From Azospirillum rugosum (GTDB lineage Bacteria > Pseudomonadota > Alphaproteobacteria > Azospirillales > Azospirillaceae), in contig NZ_JAGINP010000030.1 in the NCBI RefSeq assembly GCF_017876155.1, positions 1 through 64,000 on the forward strand: a DNA stretch of 64,000 nucleotides, in the 5' to 3' direction. Positions 17,070 through 26,213 of this stretch are shown here, piece by piece. Each line of letters starts with the position of its first letter. Position 1 is the first letter of the stretch. Both the position numbers and the translations under genes were made by a program. The notes under the pieces are model-generated. The model was not told the origin of the DNA. It saw only the letters and a list, made by a program, of their open reading frames with translations, and ran no database searches.

Positions 17070-18050
17070 TCAGTTCGGAACGTACGGCGCCAGATTGGCG
17101 CGGATGCGCTCGACGACCGGGGTCACCGCGGCGGGGACCTCGAAGGTCTGGCCGGTGATGGTCTCATAGGCCTCGATGTAGATGCGCGCGGCCTCCAGCA
17201 CGACCTCGGCGGGGATCTCCGGGATCGGGTCCTTGTAGGGGTCGCAGCGCTGGGTGACCCAGCTGCGCACGAAGTCCTTGTCGAAGCTCTCCGGCCGTTG
17301 CCCGGCCTCGTAGCGCTCCGGGTAGCTGGCGGCGAACCAGTAGCGGCTGCTGTCCGGCGTGTGGATCTCGTCGGCCAGGATGATGTTGCCGGCCTCGTCG
17401 AAGCCGAACTCGTACTTGGTGTCCACCAGGATCAGGCCGCGCGCCGCCGCCATCTCCCGCCCGCGGGCGAACAGCGCCAGCGCCTTGGCGGTCACCTCGT
17501 CCCACTGCGCCTGGGTCAGCAGCCCGCGCTCCACGATCTGGGCGGCGGTCAGCTCCTCGTCGTGGCCGGCGTCGAAGGCCTTGGTGGTCGGGGTGATGAT
17601 GGTCTGCGGCAGCTTCTGGTTCTCGCGCAGGCCGTCCGGGAAGACGTGGCCGTACATCTCGCGCCGGCCCTTCTTGTACATGGTCCACAGCGAGGTGCCG
17701 GTGGTGCCGGCCAAATAGTCGCGGACCACGATCTCCACCGGCATGATGGTCAGCCGCTTGGCGACCACCACGTTGGGATCCGGGTATTCGATGACGTGGT
17801 TGGGGCAGAGGTCCTTGGTCGCCTCGAACCAGTGGCGGGCGATCTGGGTCAGCACCTGCCCCTTGAAGGGGATGGCCGTCAGGATGATGTCGAAGGCCGA
17901 CAGCCGGTCCGTTGCGATGATCACGCGCCGCCCGTCCGGCAGGTCGTAGTTCTCGCGCACCTTGCCCCGGTAATGGTTGGGCAGTTCGGGGATGGCGGCG
18001 TCGCGCAGGACGTTCGACAGGTGCGGGGCAAGCTGGGCGGTGTCGACCAT
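17070..18050 (-). CDS. purC: Phosphoribosylaminoimidazole-succinocarboxamide synthase (SAICAR synthase)
   Basis: Purine biosynthesis enzyme that joins aspartate to CAIR using ATP. The product is 326 residues. It has the N-terminal HYRGKVRENYDLPDGRR and IATDRLSAFD motifs (about 28-53), PVEIVVRDYLAGTTGTSLW (about 112-130), and the C-terminal LVDTKYEFGFD and LADEIHTPDSSRYW. The open frame continues upstream to 19139, but that part is antisense to the phosphopantetheinyl transferase gene, so the ATG at 18050 is the start. It is divergent from that gene across 96 bp. Confidence 0.96.
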   Translation of the reverse strand: MVDTAQLAPHLSNVLRDAAIPELPNHYRGKVRENYDLPDGRRVIIATDRLSAFDIILTAIPFKGQVLTQIARHWFEATKDLCPNHVIEYPDPNVVVAKRLTIMPVEIVVRDYLAGTTGTSLWTMYKKGRREMYGHVFPDGLRENQKLPQTIITPTTKAFDAGHDEELTAAQIVERGLLTQAQWDEVTAKALALFARGREMAAARGLILVDTKYEFGFDEAGNIILADEIHTPDSSRYWFAASYPERYEAGQRPESFDKDFVRSWVTQRCDPYKDPIPEIPAEVVLEAARIYIEAYETITGQTFEVPAAVTPVVERIRANLAPYVPN

Positions 18051-18146
18051 GGTTCCAAATCCGGCAAAAGGGAGCCGCATGATAGCGCAATCGCCGCACA
18101 GGGCCAGCGCGGTTATGATCCCGCTTTCGGCGGATGAGGGCTGCGC

Positions 18147-18872
18147 ATGGTGACGGGTGGGGCGATAGAGGTCTGGTATGCCGATCTCGGCGCCCTGTCG
18201 GGCCGTCTGGAGGCCTTTCGCGCCCTGCTCTCCCCCGACGAGGCGGAGCGCGCGGCCCGATTCCGGACCGAACCGCTGCGCGAGCGCTGTGTGCTGCGGC
18301 GCGGGCTGCTGCGCCACCTGCTCGGCCGGGCGACGGGGCGGAATCCTGCCAGCCTGTCCTTCGCCTACGGGCCGCAGGGCAAGCCCTTCCTGGCGGACGG
18401 GCCGGCCTTCAACCTCGCCGACTGCAAGGACGACGTGCTGGTGGCCATCGCCCCGCCCGGCGCGACGCCCACCCTGCCGCTCGGCGTGGACGTCGAGCGG
18501 CTGCGCACCGTCCCCGACGCCGACGGGATCGCCGAGCGCTTCTTCGCCCCGGCTGAGCACGCAGCCTTCCGGGCGGTGCCGGAGCCGTTGCGCCCGCGGG
18601 CCTTCCTGAACGGCTGGACCCGCAAGGAGGCGGTCATCAAGGCGACCGGCGCCGGCCTGTCCATGCCGCTGGACCGCTTCGCGGTGGAGCTGACCCCCGG
18701 ACGCCCGTCCCGGCTGCTGTGGATCGACCCGTCCCTGGGCGAAGGCGAGGCGGAGGACTGGGCGCTGTTCGACCTGCAACCCGCCACGGACCGGGTGGCG
18801 GCGCTGGCCGTGCGCGCCGGCGGCTGGCGCCCGCTGCTGCGGCCGGTCGCCGAGGCGCTCAGCCCCGCGTGA
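18147..18872 (+). CDS. 4'-phosphopantetheinyl transferase, Sfp type
   Basis: Transfers phosphopantetheine from CoA to carrier proteins of fatty-acid, polyketide or non-ribosomal peptide synthases. The 241 residues carry the magnesium motif GVDVERL (about 112-118) and the WTRKEAVIKATGAGL helix (about 155-170), both intact. An N-terminal LRERCVLRRGLLRHLLG segment fits CoA binding. No synthase gene is in the window, so its target is unknown. Its 3' end overlaps that of the FHA gene by 14 bases, tail to tail. Confidence 0.92.
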   Translation: MVTGGAIEVWYADLGALSGRLEAFRALLSPDEAERAARFRTEPLRERCVLRRGLLRHLLGRATGRNPASLSFAYGPQGKPFLADGPAFNLADCKDDVLVAIAPPGATPTLPLGVDVERLRTVPDADGIAERFFAPAEHAAFRAVPEPLRPRAFLNGWTRKEAVIKATGAGLSMPLDRFAVELTPGRPSRLLWIDPSLGEGEAEDWALFDLQPATDRVAALAVRAGGWRPLLRPVAEALSPA

Positions 18873-20748
18873 CTTCCCAGGCGATGCGGGCGGGCTCCTC
18901 CCCCAGCTCGGGCGTGCCGATGACGATCTCCCCGCGCGGGCCGAGCGGGATCGTGTCGCCTTGCGCCAGCACCTGCGGTTCGGCGCCCGGCACCAGGACC
19001 TGCGTGCCGTTGCGGCTGAGATCCTCCAGCATGAAGACGCCGTCCTGCTGGAACAGCGAAGCGTGCTGGCGCGAGGCCGACGGAACGTCCAGGACGATCC
19101 CGCATTGCGACGACCGCCCAATGACCAGCTGCGGCCCATCGTCCGGAATCCGGTGGGTCTGCCCGCGGAAGGACAGGACCAGCCGCGCCGGAACCGCCCG
19201 CGGCGCCCGCACGTCGACGGTCTGCTCCGCGGAGTGCGCCACCGGCGGCGCCGAGAATGGGGCCGCGGCTGGCACCGGCGCGCCGAGCAGCGGCGTGCTG
19301 AGCGAGCGCTGTCCGTCCGGGATGGAGGCGATCTTGGCGATCAGCCCTTCGGCCAGTGCGCGCGGAATGCCGGCGGCGCGCAGCCGGCGGCCGAGGCCGG
19401 CGCGCACCTCGTCCACGCTGACGCCGGGGGCGGCCAGTTCGCGGGCGGAGGACACCCGCTCGAACTCGCCCGCCACCTGCCGGATCAGCACGCTGGCCTT
19501 GTGCCGGCCGAAGGGGCTGGTCGCGAGGTCGAGCAGGAAGCCGATGCGCTGCGCCGGCATGGGCAGGCGCCCGGCCAGCCGCTGCACCGTCGCGTCGAAG
19601 GCCGCGTCCTGCCCGCCGGCACCCCAGACCATCTTGGCGCGGCGGGTGAGCGATTCCGCCATCGCCGGACCGCCCAGATAGCCGTCGAAACCGGCCAGCC
19701 GGTCCAGGATCGCCTGGAAGGCCTTGCCCTCCGCGGAATCGGAGGTTCGGGTCAGCGGCGTCAGCCCGCCCAACCCGCCCTGGACCCGCCGCAGAAGCGC
19801 CCCCCGCGTTTCCAGAAAGCCGCCGCCGCCCAGCGCGTTCGACAGGGCCAGCAACTCGTCCGTCATGGGCAGCCGGTCGTCCAGGTCGCCGTGGACCACC
19901 GCCAGCAGGCTCTGCAACGCGGTCCCGAGGTCGGGCGCGTAGCCGATCAGGGCGCGCACCGGCTCCCGCCCGTCCACCGTCTCCGCCAGGAACTGGTCGA
20001 TGACGCCGCCGTTTTCCGCGTCGCCCTCCTCATGGAAGCGCAGGATCGCGGTGACCTTGGACGGCCAGTCGCGGCACGGCTCCAGCACGGCGCCGAAGGC
20101 GTGGGTGACCAGGCGGTCGCGCTCCTCCGGCGCGCGGTCGAGCGTTGCCGCCAGCAGCCCCGCCACGCCGCCGCGCGCCAGCGCCTGGTCGAAGGGAGCC
20201 AGCGCGTCGGAGCCCTGCGCCAGCTCCTTCAGCGCCGCGAACAGGCGGAGGATCTGGTCGTGCCGGTCGAAGGGCTTGATCCCCAGAAGCGGCGCCTGGA
20301 GCGTGGCCAGCCGCATGATCGCCGGGTTGAACAGCAGCGCCTCGCGCTCGAAGTAGCGCAGCGGGTAGTAGCGGTGGAGCTGCTCCGCCGGAATGACCGC
20401 CTGCTCGTCCCAATAGCCGCGCAGCAACCGCAGCAGCACCTTCCGGCTGCCGAAGGAAAAGACCTGAAGGACGTCGGTGCAGAGTTCGGCGGCGGAAAGG
20501 TCGGCTTCGTCGATGTGCGAAATGGTCGTGGTCTTGGCGCCGCCCGAAGAGGCTTTCTGGAAGATGACCTCTTCCTTTCCCGCCCCATTGGTCTTCATGA
20601 CCCGGACAACCGGAAATTTCGCAAGGCGCAGCAAATAGCCGGCCCGCTCCCGCGCCGCCGCTTCATCCTCGAAGACTCCGTCGATGTTGGGCTTGCCGCC
20701 CTGTTCGACGACCACTTCGAATTTCACGTCCCGACGCCGTGACATCAT
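18859..20748 (-). CDS. Large FHA-domain protein
   Basis: A 629-residue soluble protein. The N-terminal 60 residues form a small alpha/beta region (FEVVVEQGGKPNIDG). About residues 90-450 are helical and not recognised. A Pro/Ala linker follows, then a C-terminal FHA domain (about 530-610) with LVIGRSSQCGIVLD, PSASRQHASL and LEDLSRNGTQV, all key phosphothreonine-binding positions in place. FHA domains bind phosphothreonine peptides, but no Ser/Thr kinase is nearby. The start is ambiguous: ATG at 20748 or 20745, or GTG at 20793. Confidence 0.85.
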   Translation of the reverse strand: MMSRRRDVKFEVVVEQGGKPNIDGVFEDEAAARERAGYLLRLAKFPVVRVMKTNGAGKEEVIFQKASSGGAKTTTISHIDEADLSAAELCTDVLQVFSFGSRKVLLRLLRGYWDEQAVIPAEQLHRYYPLRYFEREALLFNPAIMRLATLQAPLLGIKPFDRHDQILRLFAALKELAQGSDALAPFDQALARGGVAGLLAATLDRAPEERDRLVTHAFGAVLEPCRDWPSKVTAILRFHEEGDAENGGVIDQFLAETVDGREPVRALIGYAPDLGTALQSLLAVVHGDLDDRLPMTDELLALSNALGGGGFLETRGALLRRVQGGLGGLTPLTRTSDSAEGKAFQAILDRLAGFDGYLGGPAMAESLTRRAKMVWGAGGQDAAFDATVQRLAGRLPMPAQRIGFLLDLATSPFGRHKASVLIRQVAGEFERVSSARELAAPGVSVDEVRAGLGRRLRAAGIPRALAEGLIAKIASIPDGQRSLSTPLLGAPVPAAAPFSAPPVAHSAEQTVDVRAPRAVPARLVLSFRGQTHRIPDDGPQLVIGRSSQCGIVLDVPSASRQHASLFQQDGVFMLEDLSRNGTQVLVPGAEPQVLAQGDTIPLGPRGEIVIGTPELGEEPARIAWEVTRG

Positions 20749-20906
20749 TGGCCGCGTGCCTCTACTCTGTTCGCGCGGGGACCCTTTGGCCACGTTATGG
20801 TAGGGGAGCTTCGCCTTTTTCGCAGCAAGAATCGATCCGTTCCACCCCGGCGAAACCTCCGAATGCTACCGGCGACGCCGGGCCCTTTGCGTTAGACTGC
20901 CGGACC

Positions 20907-22391
20907 ATGCGCTTCCCGATCGTGTCCCTGAGGGTCCTGCTGGTCTGCCTGGTGGCGGCTTCCGCCCCGGCGGCCATCCATGCCCAAGCCGTCTCCGGTC
21001 CTGCCATCGCCAGTCCCGCCAACGTGGGGCCGGACGACCGCGAGGCCATCGCCCGCTCCAACTTCCGGGCGGAGGACGTCGGCTATGTCCTGTTCGACCT
21101 GGACAGCGGCGCCCCGGTTGCCGCGCGGCAGGCGGACCGGCCGTTCGCCCCGGCCTCCGTCGCCAAACTCCCGGCCATGGCCGCCGCCCTGGCGATCCTC
21201 GGGCCGGAGCACCGGTTCGAGACCAGCCTGCACGTCACCGGCACGCTGCGCGACGGTGTGCTGGACGGCGATCTGGTCCTGAAGGGCGGCGGCGACCCGT
21301 CCCTCGCCACAGAAGGGCTGATGGAGCTGGCGGCGGAGCTGCGCGCCATGGGCATCGCGCGGATCGCCGGCCGCTTCCTGTTCGACGCCTCCGCCCTGCC
21401 GGAACTGCCGGAGATCGATTCCGGCCAGCCCTGGACGGCCGGCTACAACACCGGGGTCGGGGCGCTGTCGGTCAATTTCAACCGCTTCCAGCTGTCCTGG
21501 ACGGCCCGCGCGGGGCAGCCCGTGCAGGCGTCCGCCTGGTCGGTGTCCGACGCGGGGCGCGTGCCGCTTGACAGCGTCGCCGTGGAGATCGCCGCGGGCG
21601 AAGCGCTGACCGTCACGCCCGTCTCCACCAAGGGGGTTTCCGCCAGGGAGGGCGAGCGCTGGCGCCTCGCCCCGCGGCCGGGAGCCGCGTCCAGCGTTTG
21701 GCTGCCCGTCACCCATCCCGGGTTGGCCGCCGCCCACGTCTTCCGCCGCGTCGCCGCCGACACCGGGGTCGCTCTTCCCGCCCCGGTGCCGGGAACGGCG
21801 CCGCCATCGGCCACGCTGGCCGCCCTGCACCGGAGCGAGCCGTTGGGCGTGCTGGCCCGTCAGGTGCTGCGCTATTCCAACAACCTGTCGGCGGAGCTGA
21901 TCGGGCTGGCCGCCGCCCGGCGGCTTGATCCACGGGTGGCGACCCTGGCCCAGTCGGCGGCCGTGCTGTCGGCCCTGCCCATGGCAGCCCTGCCCAGGAC
22001 CGACTGGACGGGCTGGCGCCTGCTCAACCACTCCGGCCTCACCACCGCGTCCCGGGTGACGCCCGCGCAGATGGCGGCGGTGCTGCGCGCGGCCGGGCCG
22101 GAGGTCTGGGACCTGTTGCCCGGCGAGGACGAGGGCAAGGTCCTGCCCCGCGGGGTCCACGCCAAATCCGGCACGCTGGCCTACGCCAAGGCGCTGGCCG
22201 GCACGCTGACCACGGCCGGCGGGCGCCGGCTCGGCTTCGCCTTCTTCGTGACGGACGAGGGGCTGCGCCGCGCCATGGACGCCGCCATGGACCGCCGCGT
22301 CGCCGAGATCCCGCCGGAAGCCCGCGCGTGGCTGGCCCGTGCCCGGACGCTCCAGGCGGATCTGCTGGCGCTGTGGATTGCGCAATTGTGA
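20907..22391 (+). CDS. dacB: D-alanyl-D-alanine carboxypeptidase/endopeptidase, PBP4 (DacB) type
   Basis: Periplasmic peptidoglycan hydrolase. A signal peptide spans about residues 1-28. The serine active-site motif is PASVAKL (SxxK, about residue 88), the second motif is RYSNNLSAEL (SxN) and the third is HAKSGTL (KxG, about 422). The 494-residue length fits class C-type PBP4. The frame is open back to 20739; the ATG at 20907 gives a clean signal peptide. It stands alone. Confidence 0.93.
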   Translation: MRFPIVSLRVLLVCLVAASAPAAIHAQAVSGPAIASPANVGPDDREAIARSNFRAEDVGYVLFDLDSGAPVAARQADRPFAPASVAKLPAMAAALAILGPEHRFETSLHVTGTLRDGVLDGDLVLKGGGDPSLATEGLMELAAELRAMGIARIAGRFLFDASALPELPEIDSGQPWTAGYNTGVGALSVNFNRFQLSWTARAGQPVQASAWSVSDAGRVPLDSVAVEIAAGEALTVTPVSTKGVSAREGERWRLAPRPGAASSVWLPVTHPGLAAAHVFRRVAADTGVALPAPVPGTAPPSATLAALHRSEPLGVLARQVLRYSNNLSAELIGLAAARRLDPRVATLAQSAAVLSALPMAALPRTDWTGWRLLNHSGLTTASRVTPAQMAAVLRAAGPEVWDLLPGEDEGKVLPRGVHAKSGTLAYAKALAGTLTTAGGRRLGFAFFVTDEGLRRAMDAAMDRRVAEIPPEARAWLARARTLQADLLALWIAQL

Positions 22392-22501
22392 AATAGCGCG
22401 CCGCCGCCCACCGCCGCGGTTGCCAAGCGGGAGCGGCGCTGTACATTAGAGGAGTCTCCGCCATTGGACTGCGTCACTGGGACGCGCGACTGGGGAATGC
22501 C

Positions 22502-23155
22502 ATGCCGATGACACCGACAGGGCCGACCAGCCAAGCCCGGCGGCGCGCCGGGGCTCCGGTGGAGCATCGGGACATCGCGGCCAACCGCTACCACGACCGG
22601 CGGCTTGGGGCGGAGATGGTCAACATCGTGGTCGGCGGCTGCGTGGTCAGCGACGATCCGAACGTGATCATCACGACCACGCTCGGCTCCTGCGTCGCCG
22701 CCTGCCTGTTCGACCCCGTCGCCGCGATCGGCGGCATGAACCATTTCCTGCTGCCGGAACAGGGCAACGACCGGTTGTCCATCGCGTCCCGCTATGGCAG
22801 CGCCGCGATGGAGCAGCTGATCAACCGCCTGTTGTCGGTCACCGGCCGGCGCGACCGGCTGCGCGCCAAGATCTTCGGCGGGGCCAGCGTCAACGCCGCC
22901 AGCGGCCGCAGCGCCAACATCGGCCAGCGGAACGTCGAGTTCGTGATGGAGTATCTGGCGACCGAGGGCATCCCGACCATCAGCTGGGACGTCGGCGGCA
23001 CCGCGCCCCGCGCGGTGCGCTTCTTCCCGACCAGCGGACGGACGCAGCGCCGCCTGATCGGGGAGGAGACGGTGCGCGACATCGCGCGGTCCGAAGCCTC
23101 CTTCATGGAACGGTTGCGCACGACCGAGATCGAGGGCGATATCGAGCTGTTCTGA
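22502..23155 (+). CDS. cheD: Chemoreceptor glutamine deamidase CheD
   Basis: Deamidates glutamines in chemoreceptor signalling helices and so tunes chemotaxis. The catalytic Cys is in TTLGSCVAACLFDP (about residue 63), the His in IGGMNHFLLP (about 82), and the family segment KIFGGASVN is present near 122. The C-terminus is about 50 residues longer than minimal CheD proteins. No other che gene is adjacent, so this is an isolated copy. Confidence 0.92.
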   Translation: MPMTPTGPTSQARRRAGAPVEHRDIAANRYHDRRLGAEMVNIVVGGCVVSDDPNVIITTTLGSCVAACLFDPVAAIGGMNHFLLPEQGNDRLSIASRYGSAAMEQLINRLLSVTGRRDRLRAKIFGGASVNAASGRSANIGQRNVEFVMEYLATEGIPTISWDVGGTAPRAVRFFPTSGRTQRRLIGEETVRDIARSEASFMERLRTTEIEGDIELF

Positions 23156-23205
23156 GGCGTGCTGTTCCGAAGCGGGCCTGTTTCCACGAAGGGTGTTCCG
23201 ACCGC

Positions 23206-24048
23206 ATGCTCCACGGCCTTTCCCGCCTGCTGCCCGAGATCGAGGAACAGGGGCTCGACGAGGCCGCCGTCTACCGCCGCGAGGCGCTGTACGAACGGCC
23301 GCGCTTCGAACAGGGCCGCGGGCGCCTGACGCCGGCCCGCGGCGCCCTGCTCTGCCCCGTCTGCGGGCGCAGCGCCACGCGCTTCCTGCCCTTCGGGCTG
23401 GGCGGGCGGCCCAACGCGCGCTGCCCGGATTGCGGGTCGCTGGAGCGGCACCGCTTCCTGTGGACCTTCCTGGCGGAGCGCACCCCCCTCCTGCGCCGCC
23501 GGCTGAGCATCCTGCACACCGCGCCCGAACCCTGCCTGGAACCCGCCCTGCGCGCCCGGCACGGCCGTCGCTACGTGACGCTGGACCGCTTCAACCCCAA
23601 GGCGGACGTTCGGGCCGACCTGACCGACCTGCCCTTCCCCGACGGTCGCTTCGACCTCGTGCTGTCGAGCCATGTGCTGGAGCATGTGCCCGACGACCGC
23701 GCGGCGCTCAGCGAGATCGCGCGGGTGTTGAAGCCTTCGGGCATCGCGGTGCTTCTGTTCCCCTTCGATCCCAAGGGGATCACGCGGGAGGACCCGGCCG
23801 TGGACACGCCGGCCAAGCGCCTGGCCGCCTATGGGCACCCCTACCATTACCGCATCTACGGAACCGACACGCCGCAGCGCATGTTCGAAGCCGGGTTGGA
23901 GGCGACGCTCGTCGCCTCGGCGGATGTGTTGAGCGCGCACCGGCGCCGGCGCCGGCGCATCAACCGCAACCACCTGTTCCTGGCGCGCCCGCGCTCCACG
24001 GCGGCGGAGCACGGGGACGGCCCCGGAGAACGTTCCAGGGGACATTGA
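23206..24048 (+). CDS. Class I SAM-dependent methyltransferase with N-terminal zinc ribbon
   Basis: A 280-residue cytoplasmic enzyme of unknown substrate. A CPVC...CPDC zinc-ribbon-like element lies at about residues 48-75. The methyltransferase core follows, with VTLDRFNPKADVRADLTDLP (SAM pocket region), FDLVLSSHVLEHVPDDRAAL and EIARVLKPSGI, typical of methyltransferase type 11. The C-terminus is basic (RRRRRRINR). The stop codon shares one base with the ATG of the next gene (TGATG), so the two are coupled. Confidence 0.85.
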   Translation: MLHGLSRLLPEIEEQGLDEAAVYRREALYERPRFEQGRGRLTPARGALLCPVCGRSATRFLPFGLGGRPNARCPDCGSLERHRFLWTFLAERTPLLRRRLSILHTAPEPCLEPALRARHGRRYVTLDRFNPKADVRADLTDLPFPDGRFDLVLSSHVLEHVPDDRAALSEIARVLKPSGIAVLLFPFDPKGITREDPAVDTPAKRLAAYGHPYHYRIYGTDTPQRMFEAGLEATLVASADVLSAHRRRRRRINRNHLFLARPRSTAAEHGDGPGERSRGH

Positions 24049-25043
24049 TGAGCCGAGAGTTCCGCATCGCCACCTTCAACCTGGAAAGCCTGGACGACAC
24101 GGGCGAGCCGCCCTTCGAGGAGCGGGTCGCCGTCCTGCGTCCGCAGTTGGAGCGGCTCCGGGCTGACATCCTCTGCCTTCAGGAGGTCAACGCCCAGCGG
24201 GTGGCGAAGGGGGAACCGCGCACGCTCCGCGCCCTGAACCGCCTGCTGGAGGGAACGCCCTACGCCGGCTATCACGTCACCACGGGGGGCGCAGGGAACA
24301 AGGGAGACGGGCACAAGCTGGCCGACCGCCACAACCTGGTGCTGCTCAGCCGCTGGCCCATCGCGGGGGCGCGGCTGTACCGTCACGACCTCGTGCCGGC
24401 CCCGCAGGTCCGCATGGTGACGGCCGATCCCGCACCCGCCGCGCCGGAGCCGGTCGTCTGGGATCGTCCCGTGCTGCACGCCGAGGTCGACCTGCCCGGC
24501 GGACGCCGCCTGCACGTCTTCGACCTGCATCTGCGCGCACCCATCGCCGCCCCGGTGCCGGGGCAGAAGAAGAACGCCTCCACCTGGAAAAGCGTCGGCG
24601 GCTGGGCGGAGGGGTTCTACCTCGCCTCCCTGAAGCGGGCCGGACAGGCGCTGGAGACGCGGCTGGCGGTGGACCGGCTGTTCGACGCCGACCCGCAGGC
24701 GCTGGTCGTGGTCGCCGGGGACCTGAACGCGGAGTTGGAGCAGACCCCGGTCCGCATCATCCGCGCCGACCTGGACGAGACCGGCAACGGCCATCTGGCC
24801 GGCCGGTCGCTGGTGCCGCTGGAACGCTCCGTGCCGGAGGAGCGGCGCTTCTCCGTCCTGCACGGCGGGGAAGCCGTGATGCTCGACCACCTCCTGGTGT
24901 CGCGCGCGCTGCTCGGCTGGTTCCGTCGCGCGGAGATCCACAACGAGGCACTCGGCGACGAACTGATCGCCCATGCCACGGTCAGCCATTCGCCGGAGAG
25001 CTATCACGCTCCCCTCGTCGCCCATTTCGAAATGCCGGAGTAA
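24048..25043 (+). CDS. Endonuclease/exonuclease/phosphatase family protein
   Basis: Metal-dependent hydrolase of the DNase I-like fold, 331 residues. Visible are FRIATFNLESLDD at the start, the metal ligand Glu in ADILCLQEVN (about 45), the VVVAGDLNAEL motif (about 222-232), and the C-terminal Asp/His pair in LDHLLVSR and ATVSHSPESYHAPL. The substrate may be nucleic acid or a phosphoester. No signal peptide is seen. It is coupled to the methyltransferase by a one-base overlap. Confidence 0.87.
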   Translation: MSREFRIATFNLESLDDTGEPPFEERVAVLRPQLERLRADILCLQEVNAQRVAKGEPRTLRALNRLLEGTPYAGYHVTTGGAGNKGDGHKLADRHNLVLLSRWPIAGARLYRHDLVPAPQVRMVTADPAPAAPEPVVWDRPVLHAEVDLPGGRRLHVFDLHLRAPIAAPVPGQKKNASTWKSVGGWAEGFYLASLKRAGQALETRLAVDRLFDADPQALVVVAGDLNAELEQTPVRIIRADLDETGNGHLAGRSLVPLERSVPEERRFSVLHGGEAVMLDHLLVSRALLGWFRRAEIHNEALGDELIAHATVSHSPESYHAPLVAHFEMPE

Positions 25044-25059
25044 CTGACCGAACCCGCCG

Positions 25060-25686
25060 TTACACCGTCACCGACACCAGCCCGCCGGGTGCGCCGCGGG
25101 TCGGGCCGGACGGCGCCGGAACAACACCGGCCGCACCACTTGAACCGGCTTGCGTGGCGGCTGCCGAAGAGCCGCTCGTCGGTGCCGGGGCCGAACGGCT
25201 CGCCGGAAGGCCGGCTGCGCTTCCCGAGTCGGAAAACCCGGCGGAAAGTCCCGAGGCCGACCGTACTTCTTGTCCCGTACCGGCGGTGGAGGAGCGGTCC
25301 GCCCTGGCCTGCGCGTCTTTCCCGTCCTCCTCGGCCTTCCGTGCCGCCGCGGTGTCCGTTCCGCCGTTCAGGCGAAGCGAGTTGCGCCGGTATTCCTCGA
25401 CGATCCGTTCGGCCGGGATCTGGTCCTTGGTCTCGCCCGTGTCCGTGTCGCGGAAGAACAGCACCGCGACATGCGCCATCTGGTCGTAACGCAGATAAGG
25501 GCTGATGTAGCCGCCAGTGACCCGCCCCGGTGTCGTGGGAGCGGCCGAGGATGTGGCTGGGGGTGCGGCGGACGACGGGGCCGGCGCACTTTCGGCCGCC
25601 GGCGTTCCGACGGGCGATGGCGCCGCCGCGCCGCCGCTTGGCGCTGCACGCGTCGCTGCGATGCTGGACAGGCTGCCAATCACCAT
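25060..25686 (-). CDS. Hypothetical Ala/Ser/Pro-rich protein with a short FlaG-like core
   Basis: A 208-residue protein. The first 55 residues are low-complexity Ala/Pro/Ser. A compact core follows (about 58-100) with YISPYLRYDQMAHVAVLFF and then DTDTGETKDQIPAERIVEEY. The rest is again low-complexity. The core pattern, a strand then DxxTGE...QIP and a helix, resembles flagellar FlaG proteins, but the match is short and made by eye. The next minus-strand gene upstream is also small and Gln-rich. Confidence 0.55.
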   Translation of the reverse strand: MVIGSLSSIAATRAAPSGGAAAPSPVGTPAAESAPAPSSAAPPATSSAAPTTPGRVTGGYISPYLRYDQMAHVAVLFFRDTDTGETKDQIPAERIVEEYRRNSLRLNGGTDTAAARKAEEDGKDAQARADRSSTAGTGQEVRSASGLSAGFSDSGSAAGLPASRSAPAPTSGSSAAATQAGSSGAAGVVPAPSGPTRGAPGGLVSVTV

Positions 25687-25769
25687 CGCTGCCCCGCCTC
25701 TCCGCTACGGCGGCTGGCTCCCAATCGCGAGGCCGCCCGTGACCGGGCGCGCGACCGGATGGCGCTCGC

Positions 25770-26003
25770 TCAGGCCGTGATGTTCAGGTTCTGCCCACGG
25801 GTCGGCGTCGTGTATCCGCCGCCGCTTTGCGCCTGCTGGGCTTGCAACTGTTGGGTCTGCTGGTCCTGGCGCCGACGGTTTTCCTCGGCCGCCGCCGTTT
25901 GCGCGGTGGAACCGGCGTCGTCGGTCTTCTGGGCCGCCGACGGTCCGCTGCTTAACGGTGTGACGTAAGGCTGCTGATAGCCCCCTATGCCGCTGACGCC
26001 CAT
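25770..26003 (-). CDS. Small Gln-rich hypothetical protein, 77 aa
   Basis: Soluble, Gln/Ala/Ser-rich and probably unstructured. It starts MGVSGIGGYQQPYV and ends in a Gln-rich helix-like stretch. A frame nine bases longer exists at 26012. It reads in the same direction as the possibly FlaG-like protein, with 83 bp between them, so they may be co-expressed. Function unknown. Confidence 0.5.
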   Translation of the reverse strand: MGVSGIGGYQQPYVTPLSSGPSAAQKTDDAGSTAQTAAAEENRRRQDQQTQQLQAQQAQSGGGYTTPTRGQNLNITA

Positions 26004-26213
26004 GGCTCGCACTCCTCGCTGGCAGCACCACTACCTCGATAGAGTAGGCAATTTTTGCCGATTCTTCAAGCCGGCCTCGCTCAAGGTGGCTGGGTTTGGC
26101 GCGGGCAAGTTGTCGCGTCCCGGATCGGCGCGCCGAACGCTCCGCCGACGCAAGGGTTTGGCAAGCATTCACGCGCCACAGTCGGGATTTGGCGCCATCG
26201 GGCGGACGGGGTG

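Noticed and set aside
18051..19139. Extension of the purC frame beyond its start
   Set aside because: This part is antisense to the phosphopantetheinyl transferase gene and overlaps the FHA gene; purC homology begins exactly at 18050.
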